Shown: positions 1-8,711 of the stretch, in pieces | How the letters are laid out: the number at the start of each line of letters is the position of its first letter | Position numbering within the stretch: position 1 is the first letter of the stretch | Origin: Paenibacillus solani | GTDB taxonomy: Bacteria > Bacillota > Bacilli > Paenibacillales > Paenibacillaceae | Assembly (NCBI RefSeq): GCF_001277345.1 | Contig: NZ_LIUT01000001.1 | Span: 1,448,358 to 1,512,357 of the forward strand | DNA: 64,000 bases | Reading direction: 5' to 3' | Notes under the pieces: model-generated | What the model saw: the letters and a program-made list of their open reading frames with translations, nothing else | Told to the model about the DNA's origin: nothing | Databases searched by the model: none | Made by a program: the position numbers and the translations under genes

Positions 1-68
1 CTGAACTCAGCACGGATGACCATATCTCATCGGAATAAACTCTAAAGAGGCTTCCATTGATATCCGCA

Positions 69-186
69 GTTCTTAACTAAATCAACGGACGAAATGATTA
101 CGCATCAAAAAATAAACATATCCCAAAACAGGGAATGCCAATTTTTTACACATTTCGATCCATATGAAATTTGGTTAGTTAAGAAC
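69..186. repeat. 12-bp inverted repeat with 94-bp spacer
   Basis: GTTCTTAACTAA at 69-80 is the perfect reverse complement of TTAGTTAAGAAC at 175-186. The spacer is AT-rich and has no coding signal. The arms are too far apart for a terminator; they could be the end repeats of a small decayed element. Nothing else is recognisable in positions 1-290. Confidence 0.5.
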
Positions 187-290
187 GACCACCGACATCA
201 AAATTTCTCCTTTAAAATAGAGTATGACTTAAATATATCCACATACTAGGAGAAAAGTCAAGTGAAAAGTGTAGGTTTGATCCGTACACA

Positions 291-333
291 AGAAAAAGAG
301 GTGATCCACAGTATAAATTGCCGCAGATCACCC
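291..333 (-). terminator. Rho-independent terminator of the histidine kinase gene
   Basis: On the minus strand GGTGATC (from 326-332) pairs with GATCACC (from 300-306) and is followed by a CTTTTTCT tract (291-298). It lies 30 bp beyond the kinase stop codon. The stem is short with a large loop, so confidence is moderate. Confidence 0.55.
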
Positions 334-362
334 TTATTGGATAGAGATATTAAGATAAAAAG

Positions 363-3300
363 TTAATTGATCATATTGTCGTCACTCAGCGTACGAGTGG
401 GGATCGTAAAGTAGAAGGAGGAGCCGGCATTCTCGCTGCTCTCTACGCCAATAACGCCGCCCATTAACTCGACTAGTTTTTTACTGATAGCCAGGCCGAG
501 TCCAGTGCCACCATATTTACGATTCAAGGAGGGGTGGAGTTGTGAGAAGGAAGTGAACAGTTGATGCTGCTGTTCGTAAGGAATTCCGATTCCCGTATCC
601 TTTACTTGAAATGCTAGCGTATACTCATGTGTACCCTTGCGGTGCAGCCCTTCAACACTCATCGTAATGCTGCCCTCATGGGTGAACTTGATTGCGTTGC
701 TGATCAGGTTGACAAGCACTTGCCGCAATCGCAAAGCATCTCCCATAATGACATCTGGAACGGTGTCGCTGTCTATGCTGCAGGATAACGACAGGCCTTT
801 TTCTATGGCCTTGGCCGAGAACAAATCAACGATTACTTCCAGCAATGAACGTAAATCGATTGGTTCGTCATTGATCGTCATATTGCCGGTTTCAATTTTA
901 CTGAAATCGAGGATTTCATTCAGGATATGAAGCAGCGATTCACTACTCTCCATTAGTATATTTGCATAACTTTCCTGATTCTCATCCAGTTCCGTCGTTT
1001 TTAACAGCTCAATCATTCCGATAATACCATTCATTGGTGTACGAAGTTCATGGCTCATCATGGTGAGAAATTCGGTTTTAGCTTGATCTGCCTGTTCGGC
1101 ATGCTCTTTGGCACGGATGATTTCTTTCTCATCCGTGATATCACGAAATACCATGACCGCCCCTTTACGCTCCCCATGGTCCCAGATAGGATTAACTTGA
1201 TAATCGGCCAGAAAGCTTGAACCGTCTCTTCGCCATAAGACGATCTCCGTTCGGGACAATGGAGTCCCACGTTTGACTGCTCGAATGAGTGGAGAATCCT
1301 CTCCTCTATAAAAAGTACCGTCATGGCGAATTTCTTTAACAATCTGCTCACAAGATCTTCCGATGGTGGCATCAGGTTGGTAATCCAGCATCTTGGCTCC
1401 TGCCGGATTGATGAACGCGACATGGCCGTTAATGTCTAGTCCGATAATTCCCTCTGACACGGTGTTCAGCAAAAGAGTGAGCTCCCGGCTGAGCTTCTTG
1501 ATTTCTTCCATGGTTCGAATGCGTTCCGTAATATCCCGGGTAATACCGTATACACCCACAACCTCGTCATCCACGAAAATCGGAATATTGAGAGTATTGA
1601 TCTCAATCGGATAGCCATCCTTATGGATAATGGTCAGATCGTAGCTCTGAGGTATGCCTTCCTTGGCCTGATTAAAATGGAACAAAGTGCGGTCTATATC
1701 CTTCTCTGCGACAATTGGACCGAAATACATGCCGATTAGCTCATCGAGACTGTATCCGGTAAGTTCTTGCAAATTTTTGTTGGCCGTTAGGTAATCACCA
1801 TCCAGGTTCATGGAGTATACCGCCGATGGATTGTACTCAAAAAGCGAACGATAACGCTGTTCACTTTCTTTGAGCTTAAATTCCATGAGCTTACGCTCGG
1901 AAATGTCGCGGGCAATCGAAATGATTTCCTTTTTTTGTCCGTCCTGTGTAGTGATGTATTTGCAATTTACCTCAAACCAGATGTGGCGGCCATCCTTATG
2001 TATATAGCGGAAGGTGATGGGGGTGAGCGATTTGCCTTCCAGGCAATTCTTCAGATAATCCTGTAACGGTACAATGTCTTCAGGATATACATAATCGAAT
2101 GCACTTGTTCCGATCATCTCTTCAGGATGATAGCCGAGCAATGTGAAACAGGATGGTGAACAGTATAGAAAGGTGGAACATTCAATTGTGCTGCTTGATA
2201 TAAAATCTAGCGAGTTCTCGGTAATGAGCTTATATTTATTCTCGTTGACCAGAAATTGCTGCTCAATCAGCACTTGCTCTGTTATATCCTGTGCCATGCC
2301 GACCATCTCCATCGGTTTGCCTTCAATCGTTAATGAGACCTCCCACTGCGCCCTTATCGTTCGCACCTGACCGTCATGAAGCTGAATCCGGTAAATAATT
2401 TCATCGGCTTCTCCGAGAACGGCTTTTCCGATAGCCATCTCCAGACGCTTACGATCTTCGGGTATGACAAATGACAGCAATGAATTATGGTTTGGTTCGT
2501 TGGTGTTGATCTGATACCCAAAAATACGTCTCATTTCATCACTATAGGTGAGCTTGTTCGTTATCAAATCCCAACGCCAGGAGCCGATCTTGGCAATCCG
2601 CTGCGCATGCGCCAATGTATCTTCATCCGTTTTACGTTTGGTGATATTTCGTCCGTTGGCAAGAACTTTGGTTATTTCGCCTTTGAGCCCTCGTATTAGC
2701 TGAAAAGATGTCTCAAACCATAAATAATGGCCGTCTTTATGGCGGATGCGCCTTGTAAAGCTTTCCTCATCCGAGAATAGCTTACCTGGTTCTTTCATTT
2801 GCTGGGAATCGACCTGATGATAGTATTCGATTCGGTTCCTGCCTGACATTTCCTCCTGAGTATAACCCAGTATTTCTGTAACTGAGGGGGAAACGTACTC
2901 GATAATGCCGTCTGTATCGCTAATGGTCACCAAGTCTTGTCCGCTTTTGGAGATAAGAGCAAGCAGTTCATCTTCCTTTATTGCCGGTGTCATCGTTTCA
3001 TTTTTCTGGTTTTTCAGCTCAAGACAGCATAGAATCCATTGAGAATCTCCGGGCAAAGGATGTTTTAGCGAAGATAGCTCCACTGAATATTGGGATCGCT
3101 TTCCATCACTATGGACGAAGTCAGAGTCCCATTGGAGCTGGGTAATTGTATTTTGTGTTAATGATTGTAATGCCTGATTGATCGATAGACTGGATAACAC
3201 TTGGATTTCGGAAGGTTTGATATGGAGCAGGTCAGAACGCTTGGATTCTGTATAATCACAAAAACGATCGTTGACCATCACGACACGCTCATCAACCGCA

Positions 3301-3374
3301 GAAATCAGGATTGCCCCGCAGGGCAATTTATTAAACATCTGTTCCCAGACCCAATCCTCAGCTGAATGCCTCAT
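363..3374 (-). CDS. Multi-PAS hybrid-free sensor histidine kinase (six PAS domains)
   Basis: Soluble 1003-aa sensor kinase. Six PAS/PAC modules can be traced in series (about residues 10-120, 135-250, 258-370, 375-495, 500-620 and 625-750), each ending in the typical 'DITE/DISER' linker. A HisKA domain follows with H-box SHELRTPMNG (phospho-acceptor His near 780), then an HATPase_c domain with N box (NLISNAIKF), G1 (DTGIGIP) and G2 (GGTGLGLA). There is no membrane segment and no receiver domain, so it should sense a cytoplasmic or diffusible cue and phosphorylate a separate regulator, which is not in view. The ATG is preceded by GGGAGG at 11 nt. The ligand cannot be inferred. Confidence 0.93.
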   Translation of the reverse strand: MRHSAEDWVWEQMFNKLPCGAILISAVDERVVMVNDRFCDYTESKRSDLLHIKPSEIQVLSSLSINQALQSLTQNTITQLQWDSDFVHSDGKRSQYSVELSSLKHPLPGDSQWILCCLELKNQKNETMTPAIKEDELLALISKSGQDLVTISDTDGIIEYVSPSVTEILGYTQEEMSGRNRIEYYHQVDSQQMKEPGKLFSDEESFTRRIRHKDGHYLWFETSFQLIRGLKGEITKVLANGRNITKRKTDEDTLAHAQRIAKIGSWRWDLITNKLTYSDEMRRIFGYQINTNEPNHNSLLSFVIPEDRKRLEMAIGKAVLGEADEIIYRIQLHDGQVRTIRAQWEVSLTIEGKPMEMVGMAQDITEQVLIEQQFLVNENKYKLITENSLDFISSSTIECSTFLYCSPSCFTLLGYHPEEMIGTSAFDYVYPEDIVPLQDYLKNCLEGKSLTPITFRYIHKDGRHIWFEVNCKYITTQDGQKKEIISIARDISERKLMEFKLKESEQRYRSLFEYNPSAVYSMNLDGDYLTANKNLQELTGYSLDELIGMYFGPIVAEKDIDRTLFHFNQAKEGIPQSYDLTIIHKDGYPIEINTLNIPIFVDDEVVGVYGITRDITERIRTMEEIKKLSRELTLLLNTVSEGIIGLDINGHVAFINPAGAKMLDYQPDATIGRSCEQIVKEIRHDGTFYRGEDSPLIRAVKRGTPLSRTEIVLWRRDGSSFLADYQVNPIWDHGERKGAVMVFRDITDEKEIIRAKEHAEQADQAKTEFLTMMSHELRTPMNGIIGMIELLKTTELDENQESYANILMESSESLLHILNEILDFSKIETGNMTINDEPIDLRSLLEVIVDLFSAKAIEKGLSLSCSIDSDTVPDVIMGDALRLRQVLVNLISNAIKFTHEGSITMSVEGLHRKGTHEYTLAFQVKDTGIGIPYEQQHQLFTSFSQLHPSLNRKYGGTGLGLAISKKLVELMGGVIGVESSENAGSSFYFTIPTRTLSDDNMIN

Positions 3375-3576
3375 AATATTAATTGCCTCCCTGAGCTATG
3401 CTATACCATTTGATCATAGAGGATGTGATCACTCTATCGCAATAGAAAATATGAAAGAAAATGAAGAGGGTTCTTATAAGACACAAGAAAGCCAACCGAT
3501 AAGAGCGCATTCTTATGGCCGGCTAAGCTGAATCTAAAATTGTACCCTTATCTCATGTTATAGGGGCTATTTACGG

Positions 3577-3861
3577 CTAGCTGTGGAGCAAGGCGCGATC
3601 TTCGATATTATTATCAAAATAATGTCCGGCATAGGAGCAGGCAGGGATAATTTTCAATTCTTCCGCCCGGGCATATTCAATCACTTTTCGAACAAGTTCT
3701 TCTGCGATCCCTTGTCCTCGAAGGGATGGCGAGATATAGGTGTGATCGATACTGATTACTCCGTCCCCTTGCGGGGTATACGTGATTTCGGCTGCGGTTT
3801 TTCCGTTCTCCTTGATGAAAAACCCACCGGATCTTGCCTGTATATTATGTTTGTGCGTCAT
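3577..3861 (-). CDS. Small GNAT-like acetyltransferase (YjdJ family)
   Basis: 94-aa protein of the short GNAT-related family typified by YjdJ. The acetyl-CoA loop is visible as SPSLRGQGIAEELV, followed by an IIPACSYAG segment that matches the family's conserved C-terminal 'P.C.Y' motif. I set the start at the ATG preceded by AGGAGG with 7-nt spacing; a longer in-frame reading (to 3906) has no ribosome-binding site. The substrate is unknown. It is a monocistronic gene, divergent from the small Sm-like gene at 3992. Confidence 0.8.
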   Translation of the reverse strand: MTHKHNIQARSGGFFIKENGKTAAEITYTPQGDGVISIDHTYISPSLRGQGIAEELVRKVIEYARAEELKIIPACSYAGHYFDNNIEDRALLHS

Positions 3862-3991
3862 GTTCTGTCCTCCTTCATCTGGTTGTACTATACCCGTATC
3901 CGGCAAGCATTAAACGTTTGGCAGATAGGCAAACACCCTTGGAGGGGCATCTGCATACAATACGAGCAGAAGAGAATGAAGGAGGAACATC

Positions 3992-4312
3992 ATGAACCAT
4001 TATTCAACTCAACAGCAAATGCTGTTTCAATGCGACCATCAGCTGGCGCATTCCATGAAAAAACATAGAGAACACGCTCATTCGGCTATGAAAAATGCAG
4101 TGAATCGCAAGGTAAGAGTGCATACGATGGATGATGAAGCCATTGAAGGTATCGTCATTAACGTAGATGCAAAGAATGTGTACATTCTTGTTGAGCAAGG
4201 AAACAGAGGTTTTTATCCGGGATATCCTCCATATCCGCCATATGGGCCCAATCCTAATGTAGTACTGCCGTTAGCCTTGTTCAATCTACTGGCTGTCAGC
4301 TTGTTGTGGTAG
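3992..4312 (+). CDS. Small protein with Sm-like segment and Pro/Tyr/Gly-rich tail
   Basis: 106-aa protein of unknown function. The centre (KVRVHTMDDEAIEGIVINV followed by a hydrophobic strand) has the strand pattern of an Sm-like fold. It is followed by a short Pro/Tyr/Gly-rich linker (about residues 74-88) and a hydrophobic C-terminal segment that could be a membrane or coat anchor. The His/Gln-rich N-terminus and this architecture recall small spore-associated proteins, but that is inference. A strong AGGAGG lies 7 nt before the ATG, and a clean terminator follows at once, so it is a single-gene unit. Confidence 0.75.
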   Translation: MNHYSTQQQMLFQCDHQLAHSMKKHREHAHSAMKNAVNRKVRVHTMDDEAIEGIVINVDAKNVYILVEQGNRGFYPGYPPYPPYGPNPNVVLPLALFNLLAVSLLW

Positions 4313-4318
4313 CACACG

Positions 4319-4355
4319 AAGAACCTGCAATTAGGTTTGCAGGTTCTTTGTTTTT
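4319..4355 (+). terminator. Rho-independent terminator
   Basis: A perfect 12-bp stem (AAGAACCTGCAA / TTGCAGGTTCTT) with a 6-nt loop is followed by TGTTTTT. It lies 6 bp after the stop of the gene at 3992. Confidence 0.9.
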
Positions 4356-4457
4356 GAGGAGATGTCTCCAGGTTATTGTGATATTCTGACGGTTAGTCAG
4401 ACATTCGAGAAATGCTTTGGCCTCATGGAATATCTTGACACAAGGCATTTTTGATAC

Positions 4458-5405
4458 TCAGGCTATAGGCTGCTTATCGATCGTCAAATCTAACCAGTCT
4501 AATTCTTCCTTTGTCAGCTGGATGCTGGAGCCTTCATCGCAGGATTGTAACTCTGCGGCAGATTGCGCGCCGATGAGCGCGCAAGTAGGGAAGGGCTGAT
4601 TCAAGACGTAAGCAAGCGCGATCTGAATGGCTGTTACATTCTTCGTAGCAGCCAGTTGTTTGGCGCGCTCTAACCGCTTCCAATTGTCATCGCTGTAGAA
4701 TACTCTCACCAGATCCGCGTTGTCCCGGATTTCCGGAGTGAATCGGCCGGTGAAGAATCCCCGTGCTTGAGAAGACCAGGAGAGCAGGGGAAACTGCTCA
4801 GCTTCATGCCATGCCATTGTCCTTGCATCGGCTGAGACGCAGCCTTCCCAGAACGGTTCATTCGGTTTAGCCAGACTGAGGTTGGGGCTGCTAAAGGAGA
4901 ATCCGGTCAGTCCATTTGCTTCTGCGTATGCATTGGCATCTCTTATGCGCTCCCATGTCCAGTTGGATACTCCGATGGCGCCTACACTTCCATTTGAAGT
5001 GTATTCATTCAGAGCCTCAATGATTTCCCCTGCAGGGATGCTAGGGTCGTCGCGGTGCAGTGCGTACATATCGATATAATCCGTTTGAAGCCTTTCGAAG
5101 CTCATCGAAATATCGCTCTTGATGTCTCGTTTATTAACGCGGGGGCCATTCTGGTCATGATGGGCGCCCTTCGTCAGAATGACGAGTTGATCACGGTTTC
5201 CTTTTTCCTGCATATATCGGCCGATGACTTCTTCGCTTTGTCCCCCGCAATATATATGAGCGGTATCAATGGAATTGCCGCCAATTGCGAGGAACGCATC
5301 CAGATTGGCTGCAGCTTTTTCATATGAGTCATGATAGAAATAGTCTGTTCCTTTCATAAGTACAGAGACAGGTTTATCCAATCCCCGAATTGAAATATAC
5401 TTCAT
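4458..5405 (-). CDS. Aldo/keto reductase
   Basis: 315-aa NAD(P)H-dependent aldo/keto reductase (TIM barrel). The catalytic tetrad is complete: Asp47 and Tyr52 (DTAHIY), Lys79 (LTKG) and His117 (ALHRDD). The C-terminal cofactor loop carries ALIGAQSAAEL. The start has AGGAGG at 8 nt. Only 22 bp separate it from the upstream Gfo/Idh/MocA gene, so the two form an operon; together with the divergent AraC regulator this suggests uptake or interconversion of a sugar or polyol. The substrate is not deducible. Confidence 0.92.
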   Translation of the reverse strand: MKYISIRGLDKPVSVLMKGTDYFYHDSYEKAAANLDAFLAIGGNSIDTAHIYCGGQSEEVIGRYMQEKGNRDQLVILTKGAHHDQNGPRVNKRDIKSDISMSFERLQTDYIDMYALHRDDPSIPAGEIIEALNEYTSNGSVGAIGVSNWTWERIRDANAYAEANGLTGFSFSSPNLSLAKPNEPFWEGCVSADARTMAWHEAEQFPLLSWSSQARGFFTGRFTPEIRDNADLVRVFYSDDNWKRLERAKQLAATKNVTAIQIALAYVLNQPFPTCALIGAQSAAELQSCDEGSSIQLTKEELDWLDLTIDKQPIA

Positions 5406-5427
5406 CTACTTCTCCTCCTATGTGTGA

Positions 5428-6423
5428 TTACAACACAATTCTTTTACGTTGATGGGCAGATTCCAGGCAGGCCTCGATGACACGCATATTGTGAATTGCA
5501 TCCTCCGTGGAGAAGCGGAGGGGCTTGTTGTTTAAAATACTTTCTGCCAGCTGATCTCCTTGCTCACTGTATGCGTTTGCATGTGGAACCTCAACTTCTT
5601 TGCGTCCTTGGCCAGTCGTAATGAAGAAGTTCGCTCCGTCTTCAGGCAGGCTATAGGCATAGGGAACTTCAATCAACCCTTCCGTTCCTACGATTTCAAG
5701 CGGATTACGATAAGCCGCCCACATTCCGCAATCAAAAGTCAGGGACACATCGCCCGCAAATTCGAGCAAACCGGATGCCATCATATCGACGCCATCATGC
5801 TCAGGTGAGAAGAAAGCCTGAACGGTGACCGCTTCCGGTTCTTGACCTAGCAGAAGGCGTGCGGCATTGATTGGATAACAGCCGACATCATAAATCGAAC
5901 CGCCGCCCCAATCTTTACGAAAACGGACATTTCCATGATCGGCTGAGCTGTTGAAGGTAAATGCGCTGCGAATGCCCCGGATTTCTCCAATCGCGCCATC
6001 GTTGATCATTTCCTTTATCAAGTCATACCTTGGGTGATATCGATACATGAAGGCTTCGGCAAGAACAACATTTGCTTTTGCCGCTGCATCAGCCATTTCG
6101 GCTGCTTCAGCTTCGGTCAATGCAAGCGGCTTCTCACATAGAATATGTTTGCCTGCTTCCGCCGCACGGATAGTCCATTCTTTATGTAGGTGGTTAGGAA
6201 GTGGAATATATATGGCATCAATGGAAGAATCATTCAGCAAGTCTTCATAACGGCCATAAGCCCTCGGGATCTGCAGTTCCTCTGCAGTTTGACTTGCTTT
6301 TGCTTCATCACGGCTGGCAATGGCTACGACTTCATTAAGACGGGATTGTTGTAAACCAGGTATGACTGCCCGTTTGGCAATGCCTGCACAGCCGAGTATT
6401 CCCCAGCGGAATTTTGGTTTCAT
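5428..6423 (-). CDS. Gfo/Idh/MocA family oxidoreductase
   Basis: 331-aa NAD(P)-dependent sugar or inositol dehydrogenase-type enzyme. The N-terminal Rossmann fold has GILGCAGIAKRAVIPGL, the family lysine sits in CEKPLALT, and the C-terminal alpha/beta substrate domain follows (GGSIYDVGCYPINAARLL). Three in-frame ATGs (6432, 6429, 6423) follow AGGAG. The first abuts the ribosome-binding site, so I chose the third (9-nt spacing). It is the promoter-proximal gene of a two-gene operon with the aldo/keto reductase and divergent from an AraC-type regulator. Confidence 0.9.
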   Translation of the reverse strand: MKPKFRWGILGCAGIAKRAVIPGLQQSRLNEVVAIASRDEAKASQTAEELQIPRAYGRYEDLLNDSSIDAIYIPLPNHLHKEWTIRAAEAGKHILCEKPLALTEAEAAEMADAAAKANVVLAEAFMYRYHPRYDLIKEMINDGAIGEIRGIRSAFTFNSSADHGNVRFRKDWGGGSIYDVGCYPINAARLLLGQEPEAVTVQAFFSPEHDGVDMMASGLLEFAGDVSLTFDCGMWAAYRNPLEIVGTEGLIEVPYAYSLPEDGANFFITTGQGRKEVEVPHANAYSEQGDQLAESILNNKPLRFSTEDAIHNMRVIEACLESAHQRKRIVL

Positions 6424-6543
6424 CTTCATCATCTCCTAAGCATGTAATAAGATTATATTGTGATTATAGAAGACAAGAATTAAAATTAATATAATATTAT
6501 TTTGTAGTGTCATATAACAATATTGTCATGAGGGAGTGATAGG

Positions 6544-7380
6544 GTGAAACGACAAAGCCATCTGTTGACCCTTCCGCACATGCCATTCTTCTGTTTACCT
6601 GAATCCGTCGGGATCTATCGTGATGAGCCGGGACATTCCGTGACCCGGGCGGCGGGATCTTTACATAATTTCAATATCCATTACGTCGCTTCGGGGAAAG
6701 GGTATGTCGAAATTGATCATGTCGTACATACACTTGGCCCAGGTGAAGCGGTCCTGTATTTTCCCATGCAGGCACAGCGTTATTACAGCAGTGAGGATGA
6801 TCCATGGGATGTGCGTTGGTTTCACTTTTATGGCAGTGGTCTGCAGACGTATTTTATTGATCGCGGATTTCACAAAAGCCAGCTATGGAGCATCCGGCAG
6901 CCGTCTGCCTTTGAGGAAGCGCATGAAGAGTTGTTATCGGAGGCGGAGAACCACCGAATGCTTAAACCGGCCCGATTATCAACATTAACATATTCCTTGT
7001 TAGCTGTATTCGTGGAGCAGGCAACCTCCTTATCGAACAACAAAACCAACAGCTCGGCCAACCGGGTTCTTGAGCTGCTGCCGATCATGCAGCAGGGAGC
7101 TGCCAAGCCATTTATATTGGAGGAGTGGGCGGACCGACTTGGCGTCACGACCTATTATTTCTGCAAATTATTCCGCAATGTAATGGAAATGACTCCGATG
7201 GAATTCATAACGAGGTGCCGTCTGCAGATGGCCAAGCAGTGGCTGCTTGATCATAAAGACAAAACCATCGGACAAATTGCTGTGGAGGCTGGTTATCCGA
7301 GCGTCAGTTACTTTAACAAACGATTTATGGAACATGAGGGCATGACGCCGTCAGCATATCGACGCTTATATGGGGTGTAG
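6544..7380 (+). CDS. AraC-family transcriptional regulator
   Basis: 278-aa regulator. The N-terminal cupin-like sensor domain (about 20-160) has the alternating strand pattern and ALYFPMQ-type 'P-x-Q' region of sugar-responsive AraC proteins. The C-terminal double helix-turn-helix (about 180-278) contains the signature AGYPSVSYFNKRF...MTPSAYRR. The GTG start at 6544 has GGGAG upstream. It is divergent from the Gfo/Idh/MocA-aldo/keto reductase pair with a 120-bp AT-rich intergenic region, so it is the likely regulator of that pair. Confidence 0.92.
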   Translation: MKRQSHLLTLPHMPFFCLPESVGIYRDEPGHSVTRAAGSLHNFNIHYVASGKGYVEIDHVVHTLGPGEAVLYFPMQAQRYYSSEDDPWDVRWFHFYGSGLQTYFIDRGFHKSQLWSIRQPSAFEEAHEELLSEAENHRMLKPARLSTLTYSLLAVFVEQATSLSNNKTNSSANRVLELLPIMQQGAAKPFILEEWADRLGVTTYYFCKLFRNVMEMTPMEFITRCRLQMAKQWLLDHKDKTIGQIAVEAGYPSVSYFNKRFMEHEGMTPSAYRRLYGV

Positions 7381-7542
7381 TTACAGGAGCTGCATTAGGA
7401 CAAAGTTAAACTCGACTAAGGTCCAGGATGTAATCAGACCTGTGGTCGGTTATGGAAACGGCTTGCCACCATTACAATAAGGTTAACGAAGGATTTGACG
7501 AAATCCTGTTCAATTATGTAAATGTGGGTGGGGGAAAGCTGA

Positions 7543-8133
7543 ATGTCCGATAATTCGAATATATATGTTCTACTAACAGACACGGGTACGATCTTTACCA
7601 GGTTGATCAAACGAGTGACTGCTGCTCCGTATAATCATGCATCGCTTGCACTGGACGAGAATTTAGAAGAGATGTTCAGTTTCGGGAGGAAAAAAGCCGA
7701 CAATCCTTGGGCGGGTGGTTTCGTAGAGGAAGATGTGTACGAAGGGATGTATCGGCACTTTCCGGGTACCCGCTGTGCCCTGCTGCGACTTGAAGTGACC
7801 CGGCAGCAATACGAATTGGTACAGAGCGTAATCCGGCACTATCAGGAAAATGAAGACGGTTATGGATATAACCTGATCGGCATGTTTGGTGTACTCATGA
7901 GACTCGATATTACGAGGGAGCGCTCCTACTTTTGTTCACAGTTCGTAGCCGAAGTGATGAAACAAAGTCGAATTAATCTGTGGAACCGGCCTTCTTCTGT
8001 AGTTACTCCGCATGATTTCTTCCAACATCCAGCGTTTGATGTGATCTATGAAGGGATGCTGTACGACTATCCACTGTTAGATCAGTCGAGATTGGCGGGA
8101 CACCAATCTCCGCTGCTTCCAGTCGCTAGATGA
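7543..8133 (+). CDS. YiiX/YebB-like permuted NlpC/P60 cysteine hydrolase
   Basis: 196-aa protein of the permuted papain-fold (YiiX/YebB, peptidase C92-like) group. The catalytic His is in APYNHASLAL (His32) and the catalytic Cys in SYFCSQFVAE (Cys131), the reversed order that defines the permuted fold. Family members act on amide or lipid substrates; the bacterial role is poorly defined. There is no signal peptide, so it should be cytoplasmic. A clean terminator follows, and the gene appears monocistronic. Confidence 0.82.
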   Translation: MSDNSNIYVLLTDTGTIFTRLIKRVTAAPYNHASLALDENLEEMFSFGRKKADNPWAGGFVEEDVYEGMYRHFPGTRCALLRLEVTRQQYELVQSVIRHYQENEDGYGYNLIGMFGVLMRLDITRERSYFCSQFVAEVMKQSRINLWNRPSSVVTPHDFFQHPAFDVIYEGMLYDYPLLDQSRLAGHQSPLLPVAR

Positions 8134-8161
8134 ACGGGGATAATACGAAACAGCAATAACT

Positions 8162-8185
8162 CTCTGCCTTAGGCAGAGTTTTTTT
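8162..8185 (+). terminator. Rho-independent terminator
   Basis: The 8-bp stem CTCTGCCT / AGGCAGAG closes on a single-nucleotide apex (in practice a smaller stem) and is followed by seven T. It sits 28 bp after the YiiX-like gene. Confidence 0.8.
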
Positions 8186-8295
8186 AATTCTATTTTAATA
8201 TATTCCTTTCGTTTGAAATAGGAAAATGTATGGTTTTCCTATTACTATTAATATACCTATTACATCGTAAAGAGTAAAAAAGGAGTGATAGATAT

Positions 8296-8675
8296 ATGTC
8301 AACTTTTGATAATGTCTTGGTTACCGGCAATCAGGCCATACAGCAGCATCTGCAAGTAAACGGAAATACTACGTTACAAGGAAGTGTTCAGGTCAATACG
8401 AATCAAACCGTAGCAAATCATCAGTAGGCAGAAGTGCAAGTGTAGGAGAAAATTTGAATGTAACTGGAGTAGCGATCGCGGGTGAACAAGTGAAAGTAAC
8501 TAATCAAGCAGTACTTCCTGCTGGGGCACCAACCGTGCAAGCCGTCCGGTACTTTGCCACGGGTGTTGCTAATCAACCGGGACTTGTACTAAAGGGTACG
8601 GACGGATTGGATTATGTTCTCTTCATCGACAATGCCGGCGGAAATGCAAATATTGCCAACCAGAGATTGACTTAA
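8296..8675 (+). pseudogene. Frameshifted small repeat-type surface protein
   Basis: AGGAG (8281) and ATG (8296) open a 43-codon frame ending at TAG 8425-8427. Its product has a beta-repeat look (QHLQVNGNTTLQGSVQVN). The reading then continues one frame over through SSVGRSASVGENLNVTG into a further 74 codons (ATG 8454, stop 8675) with a compact domain ending in DYVLFIDNAGGN. Repeat character and direction continue across the junction near 8405-8425, so a one-base insertion or two-base deletion has probably split one protein of about 120 aa. Two overlapping genes or programmed frameshifting cannot be excluded. The beta-helix-like repeats suggest a surface or spore-crust structural protein (inference). 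Confidence 0.6.
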
Positions 8676-8678
8676 TCG

Positions 8679-8711
8679 GGATTATCTCCGCAATGGAGGT
8701 ATCCTTTTTTT
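8679..8711 (+). terminator. Rho-independent terminator
   Basis: An imperfect hairpin (GGATTATCTCC / GGAGGTATCC) is followed by seven T. It directly follows the small repeat-protein frame and abuts the 3' end of the convergent WbsX pseudogene. Confidence 0.7.

Noticed and set aside
3583..4068. 161-codon plus-strand open frame
   Set aside because: It overlaps the acetyltransferase in antisense and runs into the start of the Sm-like gene; composition is not protein-like.
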